A DNA stretch of 11,689 nt from Intrasporangium_A sp039812505. Its GTDB lineage: Bacteria; Actinomycetota; Actinomycetes; Actinomycetales; Dermatophilaceae. Of this stretch, positions 6,030 to 11,689 are shown piece after piece. The position numbers were made by a program, and so were the translations under genes. A model generated the notes under the pieces. The model worked only from the letters and a program-made list of their open reading frames with translations. It had not been told where the DNA came from and searched no databases. Location of the stretch: NCBI RefSeq assembly GCF_039812505.1, contig NZ_JBDIAQ010000111.1:1-11689 (forward strand), in the 5' to 3' direction. Positions within the stretch are counted from its first letter, which is position 1, and each line of letters starts with the position of its first letter.

Positions 6030-8642
6030 GTGTCACGCACGGGCTCCCCACGGGTCGAGGAGTCCCCGGACCCGGTCCGCGCCGGGCACCCGGAGCCGGG
6101 GGACGAGAGGGACGCCGCGGCGGACCGGCCGGTCCCCGCGGTCGAGGTGCGCGGGCTGACCTGGCGGCCGTACGGTCGCTCGCGGCCCGTCCTCGAGGGC
6201 CTCGACCTGACCATCTCACCCGGCGAGCGGGTCCTGCTGGCCGGGCCGTCCGGTTCGGGCAAGTCCACCCTGCTGCGGGCCATCGCCGGGCTGCTGCTGA
6301 CCGCCGACTCGGGGGAGCTGGCCGGCACCGTCACAGTCGACGGCAGCGCGCCGGCGGCCGCGCGGGCCGGCGCCGTCGGTCTCGTCCTGCAGGACCCGGG
6401 GGCCGGTGTCGTCGCCTCGACCATCGAGCGTGACGTCGCCTTCGGCCTCGAGAACGTCTCGGTGCCGCGCGAGCAGATGCCCGACCGGGTCCGCACCGCG
6501 CTGGCCGAGGTGGGCCTGACGATGCCCGGCACGAGCTCGCCGGCGACCCTGAGCGGGGGCGAGTCCCAGCGGCTCGCCCTCGCCGGGGCGCTCGTCATGG
6601 AGCCGACCGTGCTGCTGCTCGACGAGCCCACGGCGATGCTCGACCCGCAGACCGCCGCGACGGTGCGCGAGGTCGTCGACCGGGTCGCGCGCCGGCACCA
6701 CCTCACCGTGGTCGTCGTGGAGCACCGGCTCGAGGGGTGGCTCGACCAGGTCGACCGGCTGGTCGTGCTCGACGCCTCGGGTGCGGTCGTCGCCGACGGA
6801 CCCCCGGCGCCGACGCTGCGGGAGCGCGGGGACGACCTTGCCGCCCAAGGGGTCTGGGTTCCCGGGGTGCCGGATCCCGAGCCGCTCGAGATCGCCCTGC
6901 CGCCGTCCGGGGGAGCGGCCGGGCTCGTCCCTGAGGGGGAGGCGGTGGTCAGCGCCGAGTCCGTCACGGTGCAGCACCGCAGCCGACGGCTGGGCGCGGC
7001 TTCGCGGGTTACCGTCGCGGTCCGGGACGAGAGCTTGCGGGTGGGGGCCGGGGAGACGGTCGCGCTCGTCGGGGCGAGCGGGGCGGGCAAGTCGTCGCTG
7101 CTGACCGCGGCGGGGGGGCTGGTCGCCCCGGCCTCGGGGCAGGTCGCGCTGGACGGACGGCTCGCCGCCGCGGCCCGGCGGACCGGGCGGGGGCCCGGCG
7201 CGGGGCCGGCGGAGGTGCACTCTCGATGGGGAGAAGGGCACTCTCGATCGGGACGGGTGCACTCTCGATCGGGACGGGTGCACTCTCGATGGGGAGAAGG
7301 GCACTCTCGATCGGGACGGGTGCACTCTCGATCGGGGAAAGGGCACTCTCGAACGCCAGAGATGCGCCCGGACCGCTGGCCCTCGAAGGTCCTCGCCCGG
7401 GCCGTCGCGTGGATCCCGCAGCGCGCCGCGACCACGATCGTCGCCCGGACCGTGCGCGACGAGGTCCTGACCACTCCCCGGGCGGTCGGCCTCGACCCGG
7501 CCGCCTCGGCCGATCGCGCCGACGCGCTGCTCGCGGCCCTCGGCCTGGCGCACCTGGCCGACGTCGACCCGCGGAACCTGTCCGGGGGCGAGCAGCGGCG
7601 GCTTGCCGTCGCGGCCGCGATCGCGCACGGTCCCGCCCTCGTGCTGGCCGACGAGCCCACCGTCGGCCAGGACCGCCTGACCTGGTCGGCCGTCATGGGC
7701 GTGCTGGCCACGGCCGAGCAGGAGGGCGCGGGGGTCCTCGTGACCACCCACGACACGGGTGTCACCGCCCGGGCCCGGCGCGTGGTCCGACTGGAGGCAC
7801 CCGTCGCCTCCCCCGTCCCGGAACGCAGCGGCCCGGTGCGAGCAGGGGCGCCCGAGCAGGGGACGGCGGGCGAGCGGGACGCGGCGCCGGAGCAGCAGCC
7901 GGCTGAGCGGCATACCCTCATCTCCCGGGTCGGGCCGCTGGGGCTGCTGCTGGCCGCCCTCTCGGTCCTCGTGCTGCCCGCGCTGCTGCAGAGCTGGCGA
8001 CAGGGCCTGGCGGTCCTCACCGTCCAGGTCGCGCTGGGTCTGCTCGGGCTGGCCGCCCCCGGGCCCGGGCGGTCCCCCACCGGGCGCGTCGCCGGCGTGC
8101 TGCGTCGGCTCGCCCCGGCGCTGCTCGCCGTCGTCGGCGTGGGGTGGTCGGCGTGGCTGCTCGGGGGCCGCGACGTCGAGGTTGCGGCCGGGGCGGCACT
8201 GCGGGTGACCTGCCTGGTCGTCCCGTCGGCCTTCGTGGTCGGCTACCTCGACCCGGAACGGCTCGGCGACCACCTCGCGCAGCGGCTGCACCTGCCGGCT
8301 CGCGCGGTCGTCGCGGCGACGGCCGCGCTGCAGCGTGTGCAGTCCTTCGACGTGTTGTGGGCCGAGCTGCTGACGACCCGCCGGGTGCGCGGCATCCGGG
8401 CCGATCACGGCCCGGTCGCGAGGCTGCGCGAGGTCGGCGCGGTGACCGTCGGGCTGCTCGTCGGGGCGCTCGGGCAGGCCGGCGTCCTCGCGCTCGCCAT
8501 GGACGCCCGGGGGTTCGCGGGCGCGCACCGGCGCTCCTGGGCCGGCCCCGCACCGTGGCGGCTCGCCGACTCCCTGGCGGTGCTCGCCGGGCTCGTCGTC
8601 ATCGGCGCGGCCGTCGCGGCCCGCTCGGTGTGGCCCGGCTGA
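6030..8642 (+). CDS. fused ECF transporter energising module (ATPase-ATPase-EcfT, YkoD+YkoC-like)
   Basis: The 870-aa protein holds two ABC ATPases and the EcfT membrane subunit in one chain. ATPase 1 has Walker A GPSGSGKST (72-80), Q-loop Q121, signature LSGGE (174-178), Walker B LLLDEP (195-200) and switch H232. ATPase 2 has Walker A GASGAGKSS (348-356), Q464, LSGGEQ (517-522), LADEP (539-543) and H574. The C-terminal part (about 632-866) has five to six membrane segments and the EcfT coupling motif AMDARGF (823-829). It would power YkoE. In Bacillus YkoD (both ATPases) and YkoC are separate, so this is a further fusion. ATPase 2 is stretched: 110 residues from Walker A lysine to Q-loop, against 43 in ATPase 1. 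The extra includes an in-frame 21-bp repeat array (residues 396-442). All motifs remain intact, so the gene appears functional. GTG 6030 is one base after the ykoE stop. Confidence 0.94.
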   Translation: MSRTGSPRVEESPDPVRAGHPEPGDERDAAADRPVPAVEVRGLTWRPYGRSRPVLEGLDLTISPGERVLLAGPSGSGKSTLLRAIAGLLLTADSGELAGTVTVDGSAPAAARAGAVGLVLQDPGAGVVASTIERDVAFGLENVSVPREQMPDRVRTALAEVGLTMPGTSSPATLSGGESQRLALAGALVMEPTVLLLDEPTAMLDPQTAATVREVVDRVARRHHLTVVVVEHRLEGWLDQVDRLVVLDASGAVVADGPPAPTLRERGDDLAAQGVWVPGVPDPEPLEIALPPSGGAAGLVPEGEAVVSAESVTVQHRSRRLGAASRVTVAVRDESLRVGAGETVALVGASGAGKSSLLTAAGGLVAPASGQVALDGRLAAAARRTGRGPGAGPAEVHSRWGEGHSRSGRVHSRSGRVHSRWGEGHSRSGRVHSRSGKGHSRTPEMRPDRWPSKVLARAVAWIPQRAATTIVARTVRDEVLTTPRAVGLDPAASADRADALLAALGLAHLADVDPRNLSGGEQRRLAVAAAIAHGPALVLADEPTVGQDRLTWSAVMGVLATAEQEGAGVLVTTHDTGVTARARRVVRLEAPVASPVPERSGPVRAGAPEQGTAGERDAAPEQQPAERHTLISRVGPLGLLLAALSVLVLPALLQSWRQGLAVLTVQVALGLLGLAAPGPGRSPTGRVAGVLRRLAPALLAVVGVGWSAWLLGGRDVEVAAGAALRVTCLVVPSAFVVGYLDPERLGDHLAQRLHLPARAVVAATAALQRVQSFDVLWAELLTTRRVRGIRADHGPVARLREVGAVTVGLLVGALGQAGVLALAMDARGFAGAHRRSWAGPAPWRLADSLAVLAGLVVIGAAVAARSVWPG
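7215..7353 (+). repeat. 21-bp tandem repeat array inside the ECF ATPase gene (6.6 units)
   Basis: Units start at 7215, 7236, 7257, 7278, 7299, 7320 and 7341 (the last one partial). Each begins with GTGCACTCTCGAT or GGGCACTCTCGAT and ends with a G-rich octamer such as GGGGAGAA or CGGGACGG. Units 1-3 and 4-6 form a 63-bp duplication that differs only at the end of unit 6. In the gene frame the units read VHSRWGE, GHSRSGR, VHSRSGR and so on, adding a basic, histidine-spaced linker. None of the six frames contains a stop. The same family occurs at 11314-11494 on the other strand. No direct-repeat target site or transposase is visible. Confidence 0.97.
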
Positions 8643-8655
8643 GCGTCGGCTCAGC
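8638..8655 (+). terminator. hairpin at the 3' end of the ECF fusion gene
   Basis: GCTGAGC-GTCG-GCTCAGC is a perfect 7-bp stem with a 4-base loop. It includes the stop codon TGA at 8640-8642. No T-run follows, as is common in GC-rich actinobacteria, so it may only partly end transcription before the lipoprotein gene. Confidence 0.5.
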
Positions 8656-8707
8656 GCGCCGCGACCCGTGCCCGACGGTCGGCATTGCACAATGGCGACA
8701 CCCCGAC

Positions 8708-8714
8708 GGGAGGA
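8708..8714 (+). promoter_or_regulatory. ribosome-binding site that fixes the lipoprotein start
   Basis: GGGAGGA ends 6 bases before GTG 8721. It favours this GTG over an in-frame ATG at 8685. A weak -10-like CACAAT (8688-8693) and a small inverted repeat CCGAC-G-GTCGG (about 8672-8682) lie just upstream and may be the promoter region. Confidence 0.7.
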
Positions 8715-8720
8715 GAGCGA

Positions 8721-9242
8721 GTGCGACCGACACGACCGGTACCGCCGACCCGCCGCAACGTCCGGGCGTGGCCGCGGGCCTCCGGTGCCGCCCTGCTCTG
8801 CCTTCCGCTGGTAGTCGGGCTCGGGGGCTGCGGACAGCCGACGAGCCCGGCCCCGAGCACCCCGACCACCGTCGACGTGCCGATCCAGCCGACGATCGCC
8901 CCCGTCGGCCCGGACGCGCTCGAGACGGCGCCGCCGGACCCCTCGGTCGCGGCTGGTGACAGCCTCTACGACGCGTCCGCTGCGCTGACTGGTGCGACCT
9001 GCACGGCGAAGGGCGGCTCGTGGAGCTTCTCGGGCCTGCTGACGAACGCGAACCAGACCCCCGAGACCTACACCGTGGGCATCAGCCTGCTGCGGGCCGC
9101 CGACCTCAGCCCGGTGTTCACCACGGAGGTCGTCGTCACGGTGCCGGCCGGCGCCAGCTCCCCGGTCGAGGCACAGGCCTTCCACCGCGCCCCCGCCAAG
9201 GGCCTGACCTGCCTGACCGGCGTCACCGTCAAGGAGCAGTGA
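8721..9242 (+). CDS. putative lipoprotein of unknown function
   Basis: The 173-aa product begins with a basic region containing several arginines and a hydrophobic stretch (about 20-34, ASGAALLCLPLVVGL). It ends in the lipobox LGGC with the modified cysteine at 37. This indicates Sec or possibly Tat export (RR at 11-12) and lipid anchoring outside the membrane. A Pro/Thr/Ser-rich tether (38-75) follows, then a small domain rich in beta-strand residues (about 80-173). Its WSFSGLLTNANQTPETYTVGISLL pattern recalls FxLYD-like or similar small sandwich domains, without a firm match. Cysteines 94 and 164 could form a disulfide. It overlaps the next gene by one base (TGATG), so it is translated together with the phosphatase and probably with the mannosyltransferase. 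No function is recognised. Confidence 0.85.
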   Translation: MRPTRPVPPTRRNVRAWPRASGAALLCLPLVVGLGGCGQPTSPAPSTPTTVDVPIQPTIAPVGPDALETAPPDPSVAAGDSLYDASAALTGATCTAKGGSWSFSGLLTNANQTPETYTVGISLLRAADLSPVFTTEVVVTVPAGASSPVEAQAFHRAPAKGLTCLTGVTVKEQ

Positions 9243-9841
9243 TGCGCCTCCTCCTCGTCCGGCACGGGCAGACGGCGGCCAACGTCGCGCGTCGGCTCGA
9301 CACCGCGCGTCCCGGCTTCGACCTGACCGAGGTCGGGCGCGAGCAGGCGGTCGCGCTGGCCCACCGCCTCGAGCACGAGCGGCTCGACGCCATCTACGCG
9401 TCCGACCTCGTGCGCACCCAGCAGACCGCGGCACCCCTTGCGGCCACCCTCGGCCTCGGGGTCGTCGTGCTGCCCGGGCTGCGCGAGATCCAGGCCGGGG
9501 ACTACGAGATGTCCACGGACTGGGGGCCCTACGTCGAAACGGTCGCGACCTGGCACGACGACCCGACCCGGGCGATACCCGGTGGGGACTCCGGGGTCGA
9601 CTTCCTGACCCGCTACCGGAGGGCTATCCACCGCATCGCCGCGTCCGGGCACGAGCGCGCCGTCGCGGTCAGCCATGGCGCGGCGATCCGGGTCTGGTGC
9701 TCGTTCGCGCTGGACCTGCCGGCCGGCTTCCTCGACGGCCGCCGCATGGACAACACCCTCGTCGTCACGGTCGAGGGCGACCCCGACGCGGGCTGGCGGC
9801 TGCTCTCCTGGGGCGACGAGCCGGTCCCGCATGACCGCTGA
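9242..9841 (+). CDS. histidine phosphatase family protein
   Basis: The 199-aa protein belongs to the histidine phosphatase (phosphoglycerate-mutase-like) superfamily. It shows the RHG motif LLVRHGQTAAN (R7, H8 as the phosphorylated residue), ASDLVRTQQTA with R58, the acidic residue E82 in GLREIQAGDYE, and the second catalytic histidine H145 in AVSHGAAIR. All core residues are present, so it should be an active phosphatase or phosphotransferase. The substrate cannot be told; the branch also includes sugar, lipid-linked and small-metabolite phosphatases. There is no signal peptide, so it should be cytoplasmic. It overlaps the lipoprotein gene by 1 base and the mannosyltransferase gene by 11 bases. 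That suggests an operon and, by inference only, a link to glycan or polyprenol-phosphate metabolism. Confidence 0.93.
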   Translation: MRLLLVRHGQTAANVARRLDTARPGFDLTEVGREQAVALAHRLEHERLDAIYASDLVRTQQTAAPLAATLGLGVVVLPGLREIQAGDYEMSTDWGPYVETVATWHDDPTRAIPGGDSGVDFLTRYRRAIHRIAASGHERAVAVSHGAAIRVWCSFALDLPAGFLDGRRMDNTLVVTVEGDPDAGWRLLSWGDEPVPHDR

Positions 9842-11336
9842 CCGGCGCAGCCCGGCCGGATGGCGGTGGCTCGGCGTCGGGGCGGCGGTCGGGCTGGCCG
9901 CCGCGTCGTGGGGCGCCGGCTCCCGGCCCACCCTGCACACCGCGGTCCTCTGGCCCGGCCTGCAGTGGTGGTCCCCGTCGGGCGGGTCGCCGGCCGCCGC
10001 CCTGGTCGCCGTCGTGGCGATGGCGGTGCTGGTCCTGGCGTGGTGGCGGCTGCGCCACGCGGAGGTGTCGCTGGGCTGGTGGTGGGCGACCGCGGGTGCG
10101 TGGTTCCTGCCGCTGGTCGCCTCCGTGCCCCTCTACAGTCGCGACCTCTACTCGTATGCCGCCCAGGGTGCCCTCTGGCATCAGGGGCTCTCGCCCTACG
10201 AGCACACGGTCCGCGAGCTCGACTCGCCCTGGCGGTTCTCGACCGCGCCGACCTGGCTCGACTCGACCGCGCCGTACGGGCCGGTGTTCCTGCTGGTCGC
10301 GCGGGGTGTGGCGGCCGGGTCCGGCGGGCACCTGTGGCTGGCCCTGCTGCTGCTGCGGCTGGTCGCCGTGCTCGGGGTCGTCGTCATGGCCTGGGCCGTC
10401 GCCGACCTGGCCGCACGGCTCGGGGTGATCTCGCCGGAGCGGGCGACCTGGCTCGGGGTGGCGACCCCGCTGGTCGGGGCGCACTTCGTCAGCGGCGGGC
10501 ACAACGACGCGCTCATGGTCGCCGGGATGCTGCTGGCCCTGGCGCTGGCCCTGCGGCGGCGGCTCGTCTGGGCCGGCGTCGTGCTCGGGCTGGCCACGAT
10601 GGTCAAGCTGACCGCGATCGTGGCGCTGCCCTTCGTCGTGCTGCTCGCGCAGCTGCCCGCCTCCTCGGGCGTGCGGTCCGAGGTGTTCCGCTGGCGGGAC
10701 CGGGTGCGCGAGTACCTCGGACCGGCGGTGGTGGGGGTAGCCGCGACGGCGGTGACGGTCGTGGCCGTCACGTTCGGCACCGGCCTGGGCTGGTCGTGGC
10801 TGAACCCCGCGGCCACCTCGGGCAAGAACGAGCAGTGGACCTCGCTGCCGACCGGCCTGGGCATGGCGGTCGGCGCGGTAGGGCACGTCCTCGGCCACGA
10901 CGACTGGCGCGACACCGGGATCGCGGTGCTGCGCACGGTCGGGCTCGGGGTGCTGGCGCTGCTGCTGGTCGTCATCTGGCTGCGGGCGCTGCGGTTCGCG
11001 ACCGACCGGGCGCTGGTCGTGCGCGCCCTCGGTTGGGCCCTGCTGGCGGTCGTCGTGCTGGCGCCGGCGTTCCTGGGCTGGTACTTCCTCTGGGTGCTCC
11101 CGGTCCTGGCGGTGTCGGTGGCCGCGCGACCCGGTAGCGCCACGCGTGGGCGGACGCGCACCTGGCTCGCCGTCGCGGCGACGGTGCTCTGCTTCGCCCA
11201 GCTGCCCGACGGCTACAGCCTCGGCCTGACGACGACCGCGGTCGGCGTGCCGGTCGACCTCGTCGTCACGGTGCTGCTGGTCCGGGCGGGCTGGCGCTGG
11301 GCCCGCCGACCCCGATCGAGCGTGCCCTCCTCCTGA
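9831..11336 (+). CDS. mptB: MptB-like polyprenol-phosphomannose-dependent alpha-1,6-mannosyltransferase
   Basis: The 501-aa polytopic membrane protein has about 12 hydrophobic segments, as expected of GT-C glycosyltransferases. The first external loop carries SRDLYSYAAQG (103-113) with the likely catalytic D105, followed by HQGLSPYEHTVREL. Further MptB-type marks are STAPYGPVF, SGGHNDALMVAG (221-232), GLATMVKLTAI and the late NEQWTSLPTGLGMAVG. Family knowledge: MptB extends the alpha-1,6 mannan core of lipomannan on the outer face of the membrane using polyprenol-phosphomannose. ATG 9831 overlaps the phosphatase gene by 11 bases; upstream in-frame starts would read into Arg-rich non-family sequence. 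The last codons and the TGA are made of the first unit of a 21-bp repeat array, so the native C-terminus may have been altered. Confidence 0.88.
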   Translation: MTADRRSPAGWRWLGVGAAVGLAAASWGAGSRPTLHTAVLWPGLQWWSPSGGSPAAALVAVVAMAVLVLAWWRLRHAEVSLGWWWATAGAWFLPLVASVPLYSRDLYSYAAQGALWHQGLSPYEHTVRELDSPWRFSTAPTWLDSTAPYGPVFLLVARGVAAGSGGHLWLALLLLRLVAVLGVVVMAWAVADLAARLGVISPERATWLGVATPLVGAHFVSGGHNDALMVAGMLLALALALRRRLVWAGVVLGLATMVKLTAIVALPFVVLLAQLPASSGVRSEVFRWRDRVREYLGPAVVGVAATAVTVVAVTFGTGLGWSWLNPAATSGKNEQWTSLPTGLGMAVGAVGHVLGHDDWRDTGIAVLRTVGLGVLALLLVVIWLRALRFATDRALVVRALGWALLAVVVLAPAFLGWYFLWVLPVLAVSVAARPGSATRGRTRTWLAVAATVLCFAQLPDGYSLGLTTTAVGVPVDLVVTVLLVRAGWRWARRPRSSVPSS

Positions 11337-11494
11337 TCCAGAGTGCACTACTCCTGATCGACCGTGCACTACTCCCCGTCGAGAGTGCCCTACTCCCCGT
11401 CGAGAGTGCAGTACTCCTGATCGACCGTGCACTCCTCCCCATCGAGCGTGCCCTACTCCCCATCGACCGTGCACTCCTCCCCATCGAGAGTGCA
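11314..11494 (-). repeat. 21-bp tandem repeat array at the mptB 3' end (8.6 units)
   Basis: Plus-strand unit starts are 11314, 11335, 11356, 11377, 11398, 11419, 11440, 11461 and 11482 (partial). Read on the minus strand the units carry TGCACTCTCGA or variants (TGCACGGTCGA, GGCACGCTCGA) followed by TSRGGAG, so this is the family of the array at 7215-7353 in reverse orientation. It is more diverged. Every third unit has GGCAC instead of TGCAC, again a 63-bp pattern. Several units contain TGA on the plus strand or TAG on the minus strand, so most frames are closed here. The first unit supplies the mptB stop codon. Confidence 0.95.
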
Positions 11495-11689
11495 GCGCAC
11501 CTCGACTCGAGAACGCCGGCACGATACCCGGCGAGTCGAGCACGGCGCCAACCGCGGCGTGCCGATCACTCGCCTCTTCTCGCCCTGGTCCGGGCCGAGC
11601 CCCTGAGCTCGGCGCTGGGTCTGGAACTGGTGACAACCCCCGGCATCGCGACCATCTCGGCCGGCGCCACGTTGGTCCGGGACCCCCAG
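11495..11689. other. right-edge region after the repeat array, no firm gene
   Basis: The non-coding stretch after mptB (11337 to the window end) is mostly the repeat array. Past it lies a possible hairpin CGCCGG-(8 bases)-CCGGCG at 11514-11533, a terminator candidate without T-run. From about 11570 to the edge the plus strand is open and reads naturally (SPLLALVRAEPL, then LGLELVTTPGIATISAG), but no ATG, GTG or TTG start with a ribosome-binding site precedes it in frame. The minus strand is also open from the edge to a TGA at 11566-11568, with an arginine-rich tail. Either could be the end of a partial gene; neither matches a family I know. Confidence 0.35.

Noticed and set aside
7215..7353. 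CRISPR array
   Set aside because: Units are contiguous 21-mers with no unique spacers, lie inside a coding frame, and no cas gene is nearby. The same applies to 11314-11494.
7200..7360. Insertion sequence or transposon as source of the array
   Set aside because: There are no terminal inverted repeats, no transposase and no target-site duplication visible at either array.
6030..8642. Pseudogene caused by the repeat insertion
   Set aside because: The frame is unbroken and all Walker A, Q-loop, signature, Walker B and switch histidine residues are present in both ATPases, as is the EcfT motif.
6216..9434. A minus-strand open frame of more than 1000 codons antisense to the ECF fusion, lipoprotein and phosphatase genes
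   Set aside because: It is a shadow of high GC: it is antisense to well-supported genes, is rich in Arg/Gly/Pro and shows no domain. The same holds for the long antisense frames over 5375-8080, 9765-11636 and hutF (1548-2927).
1..11689. tRNA or rRNA genes
   Set aside because: No cloverleaf with a GTTCRA loop and acceptor stem, and no rRNA-like conserved stretch, was seen on either strand.

Overview
This is a very GC-rich (about 70% by eye) bacterial chromosome segment. Its gene content (IclR regulator, DUF1918, DUF4235, MptB-type mannosyltransferase, GTG starts, TANNNT boxes placed for leaderless transcription) points to an actinobacterium. My best guess is a Micrococcales / Intrasporangiaceae-like organism, inferred from gene content only.

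Left part (1-3030): an IclR-family regulator and a YbaK-type aminoacyl-tRNA deacylase lie on the minus strand. Divergent from them is hutF, formimidoylglutamate deiminase of the histidine-degradation pathway, with a complete set of active-site residues. The IclR gene may control hut genes, but no other hut gene is inside the window. Middle left (3028-5153, minus strand): a small DUF1918 protein, then a two-gene unit of a DUF4235 membrane protein followed by a beta-CASP metallo-beta-lactamase-fold ribonuclease-like protein.

Middle (5154-8655): a compact divergent promoter region leads into a clear TPP (THI-box) riboswitch and a thiamine/pyrimidine ECF transporter. YkoE is the substrate-binding membrane component. 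The next gene fuses both ATPases and the EcfT transmembrane coupling subunit into one 870-aa protein. The riboswitch leader carries a GGGAG / CTCCC / GGGAG trio that suggests TPP-controlled hiding of the ykoE ribosome-binding site.

Right part (8656-11336): a tightly packed unit of a putative lipoprotein, a histidine phosphatase and an MptB-like polyprenol-phosphomannose-dependent alpha-1,6-mannosyltransferase, with overlapping reading frames. The last 350 bases hold a repeat array and no gene I can assign firmly.

The most unusual signal is a family of 21-bp tandem repeats present twice, in opposite orientation. One array sits in frame inside the second ATPase domain of the ECF fusion gene, between Walker A and the Q-loop. 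The other covers the 3' end and stop codon of mptB and continues into the intergenic region. Both arrays show a 63-bp higher-order pattern. The copy inside the gene has no stop codon in any of the six frames, while the intergenic copy does. I cannot match this family to anything I know.
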